Below are positions 8,100 to 17,595 of a stretch of DNA of 42,121 bases, piece after piece (within the stretch, counting starts at the first letter, position 1; each line of letters begins with the position of its first letter). This DNA comes from Lachnospiraceae bacterium (GTDB lineage Bacteria; Bacillota; Clostridia; Lachnospirales; Lachnospiraceae), in contig JAAWCE010000063.1 of NCBI GenBank assembly GCA_022793065.1, positions 1 to 42,121 of the forward strand, read 5' to 3'. The translations under genes and the position numbers were made by a program. The notes below the pieces were generated by a model. That model did not search any database. It saw nothing but the letters and a program-made list of their open reading frames with translations, and was not told the origin of the DNA.

Positions 8100-8471
8100 A
8101 TGACGAAATATGAGCAAGAAATCTATAACATAATTACCACATCCATAGACCACTTGACTGTAGAACAGATATATATGGAACTTAAAAAAACATGTCCAAA
8201 AGTTGTTATGGCAACAGTCTATAACAATGTGAATAAATTGTGGAAAGCTGGGCTCATACGCAAAGTATCCATTGAAAATGCGCCGGACAGATATGATCGT
8301 ATAAGAAAGCATGACCATTTGGTTTGCCAGAAATGCGGAAAACTGGCAGATATTTCGTTTGAAGATTTGACAGATTCGTTGCGTGAACAAATGGGGGGAG
8401 ATTTTCTGTCCTATGATTTGAAAGTCTTTTATATATGTCCGGAATGTCAAGGGCTGGAGAGAAAACATTAG
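8100..8471 (+). CDS. Fur-family transcriptional regulator, PerR-like
   Basis: The 123-residue form starts at ATG 8100, after AGGGG with suitable spacing; ATG 8082 lies too close to the operator and has no ribosome-binding site. The N-terminal winged helix contains HLTVEQIY and ATVYNNVNKLWKAGLI, the classic Fur-family recognition region. The C-terminal dimerisation domain has CQKC and CPEC pairs for the structural zinc. The segment DRYDRIRKHDH keeps the Asp and His-x-His spacing of the PerR regulatory metal site, and the His of HLTVEQIY matches its remaining His ligand. PerR proteins repress peroxide-defence genes until metal-catalysed His oxidation releases DNA. The self-operator upstream and the CZB receptor gene 43 bases downstream suggest an oxidant- or metal-responsive pair. 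Zur or Fur specificity cannot be excluded. Confidence 0.88.
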   Translation: MTKYEQEIYNIITTSIDHLTVEQIYMELKKTCPKVVMATVYNNVNKLWKAGLIRKVSIENAPDRYDRIRKHDHLVCQKCGKLADISFEDLTDSLREQMGGDFLSYDLKVFYICPECQGLERKH

Positions 8472-8514
8472 TGCAAAAATATAACAACAAAATTTGCATA
8501 AAGAAGGGATAGAA

Positions 8515-9924
8515 ATGAGTATTTTAATGAAATCAAAAAAGAAGAGCCTATTATTGTCAATGTCGGAGCTTGCAGAGGCGGATTATGGAAAAGAGTCCGT
8601 CCAGTTGGAGCAGATGTATCATCGTTTGCTGGCAGGGCGCGCCGGGTTTGAGGAAGTGATGGCAAACATTTTGGACTCTCTGATGCAGATTAGTTCTCTG
8701 GATCTTTCTCTGAACCACTATTCTGAAATTCTTCGGAAGGTGTCAGATAGTGTTTCAGATGCTACCGGGTTAATTCACACAGCTTCCAATGAGGCGGATT
8801 CTATATCCAAGATTGTATCCGTGCAGCACGAAGAGTTGACCACCACAATTATTGAAGTTGCAGACGAATCAAACACAGTCTATCAGCGCATTGACGAGGG
8901 GCAGCAGGAGCTGACTGCCACGAAGGGTTTGTCTGACAGCACAATCAGCGCATCCAGAGAGATGCAGCAGGATATGAACCAGCTTTCTGAGATTATCAAT
9001 CAGATGAATCATGTAATTATGGGAATCAATTCCATCTCTTCTCAGACAAACCTCCTTGCGCTGAATGCTTCCATTGAGGCGGCAAGGGCTGGAGACGCCG
9101 GCAAGGGGTTTGCGGTTGTAGCTGAGGAAATCCGACAGTTGGCTGACGAAACACAGAAGCTGACCGCCAGCATGGGACGTTTTGTGACAGAAATACATAC
9201 TGCGTCTGCTAAAAGTGTAGAAAGTGTGGATAACACCATCCAATCGCTGGAAACTGTTACACAAAAAATCAGCCATGTGTGGAAACTGAATGAGGAAAAT
9301 CGACAGTATTTAGAGAAAATCAACAATAATATTTCTTCCCTGGCAGGGTTGAGCGAGGAAATTAGCAGCTCCATTATTGAGCTTGAATCCCGTGCATCGG
9401 ATATCAACAGCCAGTGCGGGGTGCTGCATGAAGATACAGTGCGTTTGCGGGAACATGGCAAAAGTATTGATAATATTGCAAAACCTTTGGAAGACATTGA
9501 ATCAACGTTGGATGAGGCCGTTAAATTCATGGGAACTATGACGAAAGATGCTTTCTATAGGCTGGAGGATGAGAATTTTGCCGGATACATCCGGAAAGCA
9601 ATTACCGCCCATAAGAACTGGCTGGGAAATCTGGAACGGATTGTCAAGGAACGTACAATTCTGCCGTTGCAAGTGAATGAACGGAAATGTGGATTCGGTC
9701 ATTTTTATTATGCCATGGAACCGAACAAACCAGAGGTTTTGACGCTTTGGAAGGAGTTGGGAGAAAAACATAAAAAATTCCATGACTACGGGAAACAAGC
9801 GATTACTGCTTTGTTTGAAGAAGATTATAACAGGGCCGAGAATATTTATAAAGAAGCGAGCCGACACTCTGAAACTCTTATTAACGACCTGGAACATTTT
9901 ATTATACAGTTGGGAATGAAATAG
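8515..9924 (+). CDS. Cytoplasmic chemoreceptor-type protein with C-terminal CZB zinc-binding domain
   Basis: The start is ATG 8515, after AAGAAGGGA, giving 469 residues; no signal peptide or membrane helix is visible, so the protein is soluble. The central coiled coil holds the highly conserved methyl-accepting chemotaxis hairpin ([19 protein letters not shown], about residues 175-193) that contacts CheA and CheW. The C-terminus is a CZB domain with its ligands in canonical order: His366, Cys392 in KCGFGHF, and the HxxxH pair His419/His423. CZB domains bind zinc, and in characterised soluble receptors they sense hypochlorite or zinc through the Cys. No chemotaxis kinase genes lie in the window. 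The gene follows a PerR-like regulator, which fits an oxidant-sensing role, and is followed by a terminator. Confidence 0.92.
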   Translation: MSILMKSKKKSLLLSMSELAEADYGKESVQLEQMYHRLLAGRAGFEEVMANILDSLMQISSLDLSLNHYSEILRKVSDSVSDATGLIHTASNEADSISKIVSVQHEELTTTIIEVADESNTVYQRIDEGQQELTATKGLSDSTISASREMQQDMNQLSEIINQMNHVIMGINSISSQTNLLALNASIEAARAGDAGKGFAVVAEEIRQLADETQKLTASMGRFVTEIHTASAKSVESVDNTIQSLETVTQKISHVWKLNEENRQYLEKINNNISSLAGLSEEISSSIIELESRASDINSQCGVLHEDTVRLREHGKSIDNIAKPLEDIESTLDEAVKFMGTMTKDAFYRLEDENFAGYIRKAITAHKNWLGNLERIVKERTILPLQVNERKCGFGHFYYAMEPNKPEVLTLWKELGEKHKKFHDYGKQAITALFEEDYNRAENIYKEASRHSETLINDLEHFIIQLGMK

Positions 9925-9955
9925 GGGTAGAAACAGAATATTAGGAAATATGCTG

Positions 9956-10004
9956 AAAACAAGGGGGCTGACACAAAGGCAGTGTTGGGATCCCTTGTTT
10001 TTTT
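9956..10004 (+). terminator. Intrinsic terminator after CZB receptor gene
   Basis: AAAACAAGGG (9956-9965) pairs with CCCTTGTTTT (9992-10001), leading into a run of seven T. The loop is about 26 bases long. Confidence 0.75.
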
Positions 10005-10140
10005 CGTGTGTCAAAATCATACATCAAACGTGCAAGAAACTCCATTTCTTTTTGTATTGATAAAAGTACAATGAAGGAGGATGCCAAAGCCTGCAGAGGT
10101 ACTGTCAGGAAAAGGAAGTGCATCCAGGGAGGATATACAA

Positions 10141-11964
10141 ATGACACCTTTAAAATGGTTCTTCCGGTTCCTGAAAAAGTACCGGGCTCTGATGTTTTTG
10201 GGCATTGTGATGACAACGGTAATTGCCGCCCTGTCCATTGTCAATCCCTACATATCAGGTATTATCGTAGACGACGTAATACAGGATGGAAATTATGGCC
10301 TGCTTCCAAGACTGATCCTGTGTCTGTTGGCGGTGACTTTGCTGACAAGTATTTTGCGCTTCCTGTACCAGGTGGTATTCGAGACGGCGTCCCAGGGAAT
10401 GTTATACGACATGCGCAGCAAAGTTTACCGCAAGCTTCTTGAAGAAGATTTTGCCTTCTATAATAAGAAGCGGACAGGGGATTTAATGAGCCGTCAGACA
10501 GGGGATATGGATGCCATCAGGCATTTTGTGGCCTATGTGATTTACGCCGTGTACCAGAATATCCTGTTGTTTGTCTTTGCATTGCTGATGATTTTTACCG
10601 TCAATACGAAACTGGCACTCTGTATGCTTGTGGTGCTGCCGTTTACCGCATTGGCTACCTACAAGCAGTCTAAGGAAGTAAGACCGGCATTTCAGCGCAA
10701 CCGCAGTTGTTTTTCTTCTTTAAATGCCTTTGTTCAGGAGAATGTCAGCGGCAACAGAGTGGTAAAAGCTTTTGCAAAAGAAGACTATGAAAAAGAGAAA
10801 TTTCAGGCAGAAAATGATAAGTTTAAAGAAGCGCAAATCAATGCGTCAAGGGTTTGGATGAAATATGTGCCGATTTTTGAAGTGCTGTCCTATGCGCTGA
10901 CCGTTGTACTGATGCTGTATGGCGGATATATGGTTATGCAAGGGGAGATTACCATGGGAGACCTGGTGAAGGTCAACGGTTATCTGTGGATGCTGAATAC
11001 GCCCCTTCGTATGGCAGGATGGTGGGTGAACGACATCCAGAACTTTGTCACTTCTGTGGAGAAGATTTATGCAACGTACAATGAGGAACCCCGTATTAAA
11101 ACGCCTTTGGCAGTAAACCAACATGGAGATGATATTCAGGCCAAAAGACTGAAAGGTGATGTGGAATTCAAAGATGTGTCCTACCGGGCGGATGATGAGG
11201 ACATTGTGATGGATGTGAATTTCAAGGTAAAAGCAGGCCAGACGGTGGGAATCATTGGTTCCACCGGTGCGGGAAAGTCTACTTTGATGAATCTTCTCTG
11301 TCGTTTTTATGATACCACTTCCGGGCAAGTGCTGGTGGACGGTCGGGATGTGCGGGATATGGACTTGTATCATCTGCGAGACAATATTGGAATGGCAATG
11401 CAGGATGTGTTCCTGTTTTCGGACACCATTGAGGGCAATATTGCCTATGGGCGGCCGGACTGCAGCTTTGAACAGGTCAAACATGCCGCTGTAATGGCGG
11501 ATGCCAATCATTTTATCAGCGCTTTGCCGGAAGGGTATGATACCATTGTGGGAGAGAGAGGCGTGGGGCTTTCCGGAGGGCAGAAGCAAAGAATATCTTT
11601 GGCCAGGGCGCTTTTGAAAGATCCGTCCATTCTGATTTTGGATGATACCACTTCTGCAGTGGATATGGAGACGGAGAGTTATATTCAGCAACAGTTAAAA
11701 AATATTCAGGACAGTTGTACGGTATTTATTATAGCCTATCGGATTTCTTCCATTAAGGATGCAGATTTGATTCTTGTTATGGACGAAGGCCGTATTATTG
11801 AACATGGAACGCATGATGAATTGGTGGCTAAGAACGGTTATTATGCGAAGGCGTTCCGCAACCAATATGGGGAGATTCCTTATGACTTGCTGAAGGCAAA
11901 ACGCAGCATACAATCTTCAGAGCTGCAAAAAGGACAGCTTTGTATGCAGAAGGGAGGAAATTGA
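10141..11964 (+). CDS. ABC exporter half-transporter, degenerate-site subunit
   Basis: The start is ATG 10141, after AGGGAGG with good spacing, giving 607 residues; ATG 10081 directly abuts AAGGAGG with no gap and is unlikely. An N-terminal exporter membrane domain with six helices (about residues 15-310) is followed by a nucleotide-binding domain. Walker A is GSTGAGKS (373-380), with a Q-loop in MQDVF and the signature LSGGQ. The residue after Walker B, normally the catalytic Glu, is Asp502, and the switch His is Tyr533 (IAYRISS). Those two changes mark a non-hydrolysing site. The next gene begins two bases on and has canonical residues, so the two form a heterodimeric exporter of the BmrCD/LmrCD/TM287-288 type. 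The substrate is unknown. Confidence 0.93.
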   Translation: MTPLKWFFRFLKKYRALMFLGIVMTTVIAALSIVNPYISGIIVDDVIQDGNYGLLPRLILCLLAVTLLTSILRFLYQVVFETASQGMLYDMRSKVYRKLLEEDFAFYNKKRTGDLMSRQTGDMDAIRHFVAYVIYAVYQNILLFVFALLMIFTVNTKLALCMLVVLPFTALATYKQSKEVRPAFQRNRSCFSSLNAFVQENVSGNRVVKAFAKEDYEKEKFQAENDKFKEAQINASRVWMKYVPIFEVLSYALTVVLMLYGGYMVMQGEITMGDLVKVNGYLWMLNTPLRMAGWWVNDIQNFVTSVEKIYATYNEEPRIKTPLAVNQHGDDIQAKRLKGDVEFKDVSYRADDEDIVMDVNFKVKAGQTVGIIGSTGAGKSTLMNLLCRFYDTTSGQVLVDGRDVRDMDLYHLRDNIGMAMQDVFLFSDTIEGNIAYGRPDCSFEQVKHAAVMADANHFISALPEGYDTIVGERGVGLSGGQKQRISLARALLKDPSILILDDTTSAVDMETESYIQQQLKNIQDSCTVFIIAYRISSIKDADLILVMDEGRIIEHGTHDELVAKNGYYAKAFRNQYGEIPYDLLKAKRSIQSSELQKGQLCMQKGGN

Positions 11965-11965
11965 C

Positions 11966-13750
11966 ATGGCCCGCAACAGATATGATATGGATGAAGTTTT
12001 GGAAGACAGTTTTGATATGGGGCAGCTAAAACGGCTGGCCGGTTATGTTTCTCCGTATAAAGGTAAGATGGCCAGAGTGATTTTGCTTATGCTCAGTGCT
12101 TCGGCGCTGACGATGATGGTTCCTATCTTTTTCCAGCGGATTATGGATATTTATATTCCGGAGAAAAATGTGAAAGGATTGGCGGCGGTCAGCTTGCTGA
12201 CTTTGGCAGTGGCATGTTATTCGGCGGTGGCAATGCGTTTTAAGATTAAGACTATGAGTGTGATTGGACAAAGTATCATACATGCCATTCGGACGGATAT
12301 TTTCAATCATCTTCAGGAATTGCCGTTTTCCTATTATGATGACAGACCTCATGGGAAGATTCAGGTGAGGGTGGTGAATTATGTCAATAGCCTGAGTGAT
12401 TTATTGAGCAATGGTATTGTAAATACGGTTACGGATCTGTGCAATTTGTTCTTTATTATCATGTTTATGCTGATCTGTGACGTTAGACTGACACTGGTGT
12501 GTCTCTGCGGTTTACCGGTGCTGGCGCTGGTGGTTGTATTCATCAAGAGAAAGCAGCGCAGAGCATGGCAGATTCAGTCAAATAAACAGAGTAATTTAAA
12601 TGCCTATATTGCAGAGAGTATTAACGGAATACGAGTTACACAGTCTTTTGTACGAGAGAATGAGAATAATCATATCTTTAATAAACTCAGCGGAAATTAT
12701 CGGAAAGCGTGGATGCGGGCGGTGATGTTTAATTTTACCATGGGGCCCAGTGTGGACCTAATATCTGCCATAACTACTTCCTTTATTTATGTATTGGGAA
12801 TCCGTTGGATGCTGGCGCCGGATGCTGGGTTGACCGTAGGCGTACTGATTGCGTTTACCGCTTACATAGGACGCTTTTGGGCCCCGATTAATACCCTGGC
12901 AGGTTTTTATAATTCTTTGCTGACGGCCATATCTTACCTGGAACGTATCTTTGAGACCATAGACGAACCGGTGCAGGTGAAAGATCATGAGAACGCCGTC
13001 CCCATGCCGCCCATTCAAGGTGAGGTGGAATTTAAAGATGTAAGTTTCAGTTATGAAGAAGGGCATCGGATTCTGGACGGTATTAGTTTTACGGCCGGAC
13101 AGGGAGAGACTTACGCCTTTGTAGGGCCTACCGGTGCGGGCAAGTCCACGATTGTAAATCTGATTAGTCGTTTTTATAACGTGGATTCGGGGCAGGTGCT
13201 GATAGACGGTACGGATATTTCGGATGTGACCATTCGTTCTCTGCGCACACAGATGGGCGTTATGATGCAGGACAGCTTTATTTTTTCAGGGACCATAATG
13301 GATAACATACGATACGGCAATCGGGAGGCTACGGATGAACAGGTCATTGCTGCGGCAAAGACGGTCTGTGCCCATAATTTTATCAGCCAGTTGGAAAACG
13401 GATATGATACGGAAGTAAATGAAAGAGGAAGCAGACTTTCCGCAGGACAGCGTCAGTTGATTTCTTTTGCGAGAGCGCTTCTGGCGGACCCGAAGATTCT
13501 GATTCTGGATGAAGCAACCTCAAGTATTGATACGGAGACAGAATTGCTGCTCCAGAAAGGATTAAACGAGCTTTTAAAAAATCGGACCTCTTTTATTATT
13601 GCACATCGTCTTTCTACCATTAAAAATGCGGACTGCATAATGTACGTGGACAAAGGCGGTATCTTAGAGAGAGGGACACATGAAGAATTGCTGAATCAAC
13701 GAGGTGCATATTACGAATTGTATATGTCGCAATATGATTTCCTGGCATAA
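11966..13750 (+). CDS. ABC exporter half-transporter, catalytic subunit
   Basis: ATG 11966 lies just after AGGGAGGAAA and one base beyond the upstream stop codon, so the two genes are translationally close-coupled. The 594-residue protein has an exporter membrane domain (about residues 35-320) and a nucleotide-binding domain with Walker A GPTGAGKS (387-394), Walker B followed by Glu516 (LDEATSSID) and switch His547 (IAHRLST). Its signature is LSAGQ, slightly altered; in the heterodimer this signature faces the degenerate site of the partner, while the partner's LSGGQ faces this catalytic site. This is the expected asymmetric arrangement. Such pumps export drugs, lipids or peptides; no substrate is indicated by the neighbours. 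Confidence 0.94.
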   Translation: MARNRYDMDEVLEDSFDMGQLKRLAGYVSPYKGKMARVILLMLSASALTMMVPIFFQRIMDIYIPEKNVKGLAAVSLLTLAVACYSAVAMRFKIKTMSVIGQSIIHAIRTDIFNHLQELPFSYYDDRPHGKIQVRVVNYVNSLSDLLSNGIVNTVTDLCNLFFIIMFMLICDVRLTLVCLCGLPVLALVVVFIKRKQRRAWQIQSNKQSNLNAYIAESINGIRVTQSFVRENENNHIFNKLSGNYRKAWMRAVMFNFTMGPSVDLISAITTSFIYVLGIRWMLAPDAGLTVGVLIAFTAYIGRFWAPINTLAGFYNSLLTAISYLERIFETIDEPVQVKDHENAVPMPPIQGEVEFKDVSFSYEEGHRILDGISFTAGQGETYAFVGPTGAGKSTIVNLISRFYNVDSGQVLIDGTDISDVTIRSLRTQMGVMMQDSFIFSGTIMDNIRYGNREATDEQVIAAAKTVCAHNFISQLENGYDTEVNERGSRLSAGQRQLISFARALLADPKILILDEATSSIDTETELLLQKGLNELLKNRTSFIIAHRLSTIKNADCIMYVDKGGILERGTHEELLNQRGAYYELYMSQYDFLA

Positions 13751-13763
13751 GGCGGATATATGG

Positions 13764-13808
13764 AAATGCGGAAACTGTTGGGGCAAGTCCTCCGGTTTCC
13801 GCATTTTT
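13764..13808 (+). terminator. Intrinsic terminator after ABC exporter operon
   Basis: A perfect 12-bp stem (AAATGCGGAAAC at 13764-13775 with its complement at 13795-13806) ends in a T-run. Confidence 0.88.
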
Positions 13809-14106
13809 CTAACAGTCTCCAGGCTGTTATGAGCCAGACGGCTGCTTTAGAGAATGGTTTTTTATCATAGAATTTTCTGTATAGTTTCACTGTTGGGAGT
13901 GATACGCACCATGAAATACATATTGGAAGTACTTACTTTGAAAAAGTAGTTGTATTTCATGATATAAATATGATATACTACCCATATGCGTCTTTTGCGT
14001 CCCTTTGGACAATACATTGTAAAAGAATTTGCGATAATTCAATTATATTCGTAGTTGTATTACGGGTATATAGTCATGAAACATTAGAAGATGATAAGGG
14101 TGTATT
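13809..14106. other. Upstream region of the hybrid kinase gene with a 10-bp inverted repeat
   Basis: ATGAAATACA (13911-13920) is repeated in inverted orientation as TGTATTTCAT (13951-13960), with a partly self-complementary 30-base interior. It may be an operator or an mRNA hairpin. I found no clear consensus sigma-A promoter and no open frame here. Confidence 0.4.
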
Positions 14107-17046
14107 ATGAAAAAGAGTAAGAGACAGAGTAAAGTGATAATTGCCGCAATTCTTGTGGCGGCGGTTCTGGCCGGGGGCATCTTATATTACATAACATATG
14201 TAAAAAATTCTCTATGGAATCAGGCGGTTTCCGGAATTATGGAAGTAGCCGCTCAGGGCAGTCATGCCTTTGAAGTCTATATCGAAAAAGATATGCAAAT
14301 CCTTTCAAGGATTGAAAAATATCTTTCAAAAGAGAATTCCACTGATGAAACAGGGATTATTGACGTCGTTGAGGCTTTCGACGAGCCAGAGGTAAGGTTT
14401 ACCGTGGCCGTACCGGAAAGCAGTCGTATGTATGGCAGAAATTCTGACAGCACAAGGGAATTGACAGATGTGGAATCGGAGCTGTACAGGACTTTTACGG
14501 GAATGGGTGTCAGGGAACCTTACGAGGATGAATATACAGAAGAGAGAATGATCGGCGGTTATTTGTGCTTTACTTTTGCGGACGGCAAGCCCGGCGTAGT
14601 TCAGGTAAAGCGCAGAGTGGCTGTGGTTGTGGATGAATTCATGCTTTCTTTTTACGACAATGCGGGATTCTCCTATATCGTCAACAGAGAAGGGGATATC
14701 TTACTGCGTCCATCTCATAAAAGTAATGGTGGCGATTTCTCTACTATATTGGATGGAATCCGGTATTCGGGCAATAGTGCGGAGAAGGTGCAGAAATTCA
14801 GCGCCAGTCTGGCAGAGGATAAAAAAGGCGCGATGCGTCTTTTCTTTAACGGGGAACAGAATATCTTTACTTTTACGCCGGTGAAAGGTACTGCCGGGTG
14901 GTATTTGATTACCATAGTTCCCGATGATGTAATTATGAAACATGCGGATGAGATTCTGAAAAGTTCACAGACCTTTGCTATTTTGCTGGGAATAATATTT
15001 ATCACGGCCGGGATATTTATTTATGCCGGACAGCGCACACAGAAAAGAATTGTGGAAAAAGAAGATGATGTGCGCTATAGGGAGCTGTTGTTCAGCATAC
15101 TGGCGAACAATACAAATGATGTGTTTCTGATGTTCAAAACTTCTGATTATTCTGTGGAATATATAAGTCCTAATGTGGAGCGCGTTCTTGGGATACCACA
15201 GGAAGAGATCATGGCTAATCTCAGGGTTCTGGAACAGTCGGTTTCAGATGATGGGAAGGATATCAATTATGATGTTATTAAGAACTTAAAACTAAATGAT
15301 TATCTGGTTCGTGAAGGAAAGAGGTTACATAAAAAGAGTGGGGAATGGAGATGGTTCATGGAGACTATTTTCAAGACTTCGGTAAATGATACTGAGCGTT
15401 TTGTGGCGGTTTTATCGGACCGGACCCATGAGAGAGAAAGTGAGCAGGCATTGAAAGAGGCTTTGGAGGTTGCCAAAGCGGCAAATGAATCCAAAAGCGT
15501 ATTCCTCAGCAACATGAGCCACGATATTCGCACGCCTATGAACGCTATAGTAGGGCTTTCTACATTGCTGCAGCGGGATGCTGATAATCCTGAGAAAGTA
15601 CAGGAATATACAAGAAAAATTACTTCGTCCAGCCAGCATTTGTTGGGCTTAATCAATGATGTGCTGGATATGAGTAAGATTGAAAGCGGCAAGGCCACAT
15701 TAAATATTTCTGAAATCAGCCTGGCAGAACTTGTGGATGAACTGGGGACGATGATGCAGCCGCAGGCGAAAGCGAAGGGACAGGATTTTAAAATTAATGT
15801 ATATAACGTATGTAATGAGGAAGTTTTGGGGGATCGGCTGCGGATTAATCAGGTTTTGATTAATATTTTATCAAACGCCATAAAATATACGCCGGAAGGC
15901 GGCAAGGTAGAAATGACCGTTCGGCAGTTGCCCCAGCATACAAAGAATTATGCCCGTTTTCTTTTTACGATCAAAGACAATGGGATTGGAATGTCGAAAG
16001 AGTATCTGGATACGATTTTTCAGCCTTTTACGCGAGAGACTACGGGGAAGACCCTGGGAATTCAGGGTACGGGTCTTGGAATGGCAATTACGAAAAATTT
16101 GGTGGATTTGATGGGGGGCACAATCAAGATAGAAAGCGAGCCGGATAAGGGAAGTACTTTTACGATTGGCCTGGGGCTGCGGATCAAAGAACAGAAAGTG
16201 GATGTGGATTTCTGGAAAAAGAGTGGAATTACTAAGATGTTGGTGGTGGACGATGACGAAGAGATATGTGAGGGTATCAGGAATGTTATGGCGAATACGG
16301 GCGTTGAGATAGAGTATGCGCTAAAAGGAGAGGAGGCCATCCAAAAAGTCACATCTGCACAGGAGGAAGGCAGAGGATTTGATTTCTTGCTGATTGATTG
16401 GCAGATGTCGGATATTGACGGAATTGAGACTGCACGTCGTGTACGAAAAATCGTTTCTTCCGGGGTGAAAATTATGATTTTGACCGCATATGATATTAGT
16501 AGGTTGGAAGAAGCAGGATTTAGAGCGGGTGTGGATGGTTTTCTGCAAAAACCATTCTTTATCAGTAACCTGAAAATGATAGCATGTAATTTGAAAGGGG
16601 ATAAGGAACCGGAGCAGAAGGTGGAAGATCAGGATGATATTCTTGAGGGGAAACGTATTTTAGCCGCAGAGGATATAGAGTTAAATGCGGAGATTTTGAC
16701 GGAATTGTTGAAGATGGCGGGGGCGGAATGTGATTGGGCAAGCAATGGACAGGAAGCATTGGAGAAATTCCAGAAGTCCGCGCCCGGTCGGTATGATATG
16801 ATTTTGATGGATGTTCAGATGCCTGTGATGGATGGCTATGAGGCGACGGGAGCCATACGCAGATGCGGACATCCTCAGGCAAAGACGGTGCCTATTGTTG
16901 CAATGACGGCAAATGCTTTCTCGGAAGACGTGAAGGAAGCTTTGGACGCGGGCATGAATGCGCATCTGGCAAAGCCTATAGATATGGAGCGATTAAAGGC
17001 CGTGGCAAGGGAAGTTGCGGGTTTGAGAAATCTAAAAAATATCTAA
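14107..17046 (+). CDS. Hybrid sensor histidine kinase with two receiver domains
   Basis: The 979-residue protein begins with a membrane helix (about 10-30), followed by a roughly 255-residue extracytoplasmic sensor that resembles Cache/PDC domains, and a second helix (about 288-306). A PAS domain spans about 325-445. The HisKA domain carries the phospho-acceptor His472 in SHDIRTPMN. The ATPase domain shows the N box (INQVLINILSNAIKYTPEGG, about 580-599), G1 (DNGIGMS) and G2 (GTGLGMAI) boxes. Receiver 1 has Asp764 in LLIDWQM, and receiver 2 has Asp902 in ILMDVQMP with a conserved Lys in LAKP. No HPt or DNA-binding output is fused, so the phosphate must pass to a partner elsewhere. Ligand and target are not evident; it is transcribed apart from its neighbours. 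Confidence 0.94.
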   Translation: MKKSKRQSKVIIAAILVAAVLAGGILYYITYVKNSLWNQAVSGIMEVAAQGSHAFEVYIEKDMQILSRIEKYLSKENSTDETGIIDVVEAFDEPEVRFTVAVPESSRMYGRNSDSTRELTDVESELYRTFTGMGVREPYEDEYTEERMIGGYLCFTFADGKPGVVQVKRRVAVVVDEFMLSFYDNAGFSYIVNREGDILLRPSHKSNGGDFSTILDGIRYSGNSAEKVQKFSASLAEDKKGAMRLFFNGEQNIFTFTPVKGTAGWYLITIVPDDVIMKHADEILKSSQTFAILLGIIFITAGIFIYAGQRTQKRIVEKEDDVRYRELLFSILANNTNDVFLMFKTSDYSVEYISPNVERVLGIPQEEIMANLRVLEQSVSDDGKDINYDVIKNLKLNDYLVREGKRLHKKSGEWRWFMETIFKTSVNDTERFVAVLSDRTHERESEQALKEALEVAKAANESKSVFLSNMSHDIRTPMNAIVGLSTLLQRDADNPEKVQEYTRKITSSSQHLLGLINDVLDMSKIESGKATLNISEISLAELVDELGTMMQPQAKAKGQDFKINVYNVCNEEVLGDRLRINQVLINILSNAIKYTPEGGKVEMTVRQLPQHTKNYARFLFTIKDNGIGMSKEYLDTIFQPFTRETTGKTLGIQGTGLGMAITKNLVDLMGGTIKIESEPDKGSTFTIGLGLRIKEQKVDVDFWKKSGITKMLVVDDDEEICEGIRNVMANTGVEIEYALKGEEAIQKVTSAQEEGRGFDFLLIDWQMSDIDGIETARRVRKIVSSGVKIMILTAYDISRLEEAGFRAGVDGFLQKPFFISNLKMIACNLKGDKEPEQKVEDQDDILEGKRILAAEDIELNAEILTELLKMAGAECDWASNGQEALEKFQKSAPGRYDMILMDVQMPVMDGYEATGAIRRCGHPQAKTVPIVAMTANAFSEDVKEALDAGMNAHLAKPIDMERLKAVAREVAGLRNLKNI

Positions 17047-17083
17047 AATCTGTGGATAGAATTATTAATTTTTTGAATATCGC

Positions 17084-17112
17084 TTGAAATGGAATACGTG
17101 AAATCGTATATT
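17084..17112 (+). promoter_or_regulatory. Sigma-A promoter of the HTH gene
   Basis: TTGAAA (17084-17089) and TATATT (17107-17112) are spaced by 17 bases, 45 bases before the HTH start codon. The HTH gene therefore need not depend on the kinase transcript. Confidence 0.65.
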
Positions 17113-17156
17113 ATTCTTGTATACTAGTTATGATACTTGATGTGGAGGAGAAGAGT

Positions 17157-17519
17157 ATGACAAAAGCTGAAATTTTGAAAAAAGAAATCTTAAGGCAGTA
17201 CCGCAGTGTGCGGCAGTTTGCATTGGAAATGAATATTCCCTACAGTACGTTAGTGACCGCATTAGAGCGTGGTATAGAAGGAATGGCATATGGCACTGTA
17301 ATCAGGATGTGTGACAAGTTGAGTTTGAATCCTGTGGATTTTTCTTCGTTGGAAAGGGATGCGTCCCTGGGAGCGCAGTTGTTGGAGAATCGTGTGATGC
17401 AGTATTATGTGAAACTGAATCAGGCAGGACGGGACAAAGTATTGGAATTAATGGACGATTTTGTACAGATTGACAAATATAAGGCAAAGGGAAGAAGGCC
17501 CAAGAAAGATAGTGAATGA
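17157..17519 (+). CDS. Small helix-turn-helix (XRE-like) regulator
   Basis: ATG 17157 follows GGAGGAG with normal spacing, giving 120 residues; an in-frame upstream ATG at 17130 precedes this ribosome-binding site and is rejected. Residues 5-65 form a helix-turn-helix of Cro/CI type: RSVRQFALEMNIPYSTLVTALERG contains the two DNA-reading helices, and GTVIRMCDKLSLNPVDF matches the usual closing helices. The C-terminal half is helical and ends in a basic tail (KAKGRRPKK). It has its own promoter and ends at a shared bidirectional terminator. Its target is unknown; phage-like context is absent. Confidence 0.82.
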   Translation: MTKAEILKKEILRQYRSVRQFALEMNIPYSTLVTALERGIEGMAYGTVIRMCDKLSLNPVDFSSLERDASLGAQLLENRVMQYYVKLNQAGRDKVLELMDDFVQIDKYKAKGRRPKKDSE

Positions 17520-17551
17520 TAAATAAGAAGGCGGAACATATAAAAGTGAAC

Positions 17552-17593
17552 AAAATAAAAAAGGCTTTCCGGAAGGAAGCCTTTTTATTTTGT
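17552..17593. terminator. Bidirectional terminator between convergent genes
   Basis: A long near-perfect stem (AAAAAGGCTTTCC with GGAAGCCTTTTT, extended by matching A and T tracts) is closed by a short loop. T-runs occur on both strands, so it can terminate the HTH gene on the plus strand and the FliD-like gene on the minus strand. Confidence 0.9.
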
Positions 17594-17595
17594 AA

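Noticed and set aside
10008..10442. 144-codon plus-strand frame before the ABC exporter
   Set aside because: It overlaps the start of the ABC gene in another frame and its translation is random-looking. The ABC frame has family motifs and a proper ribosome-binding site.
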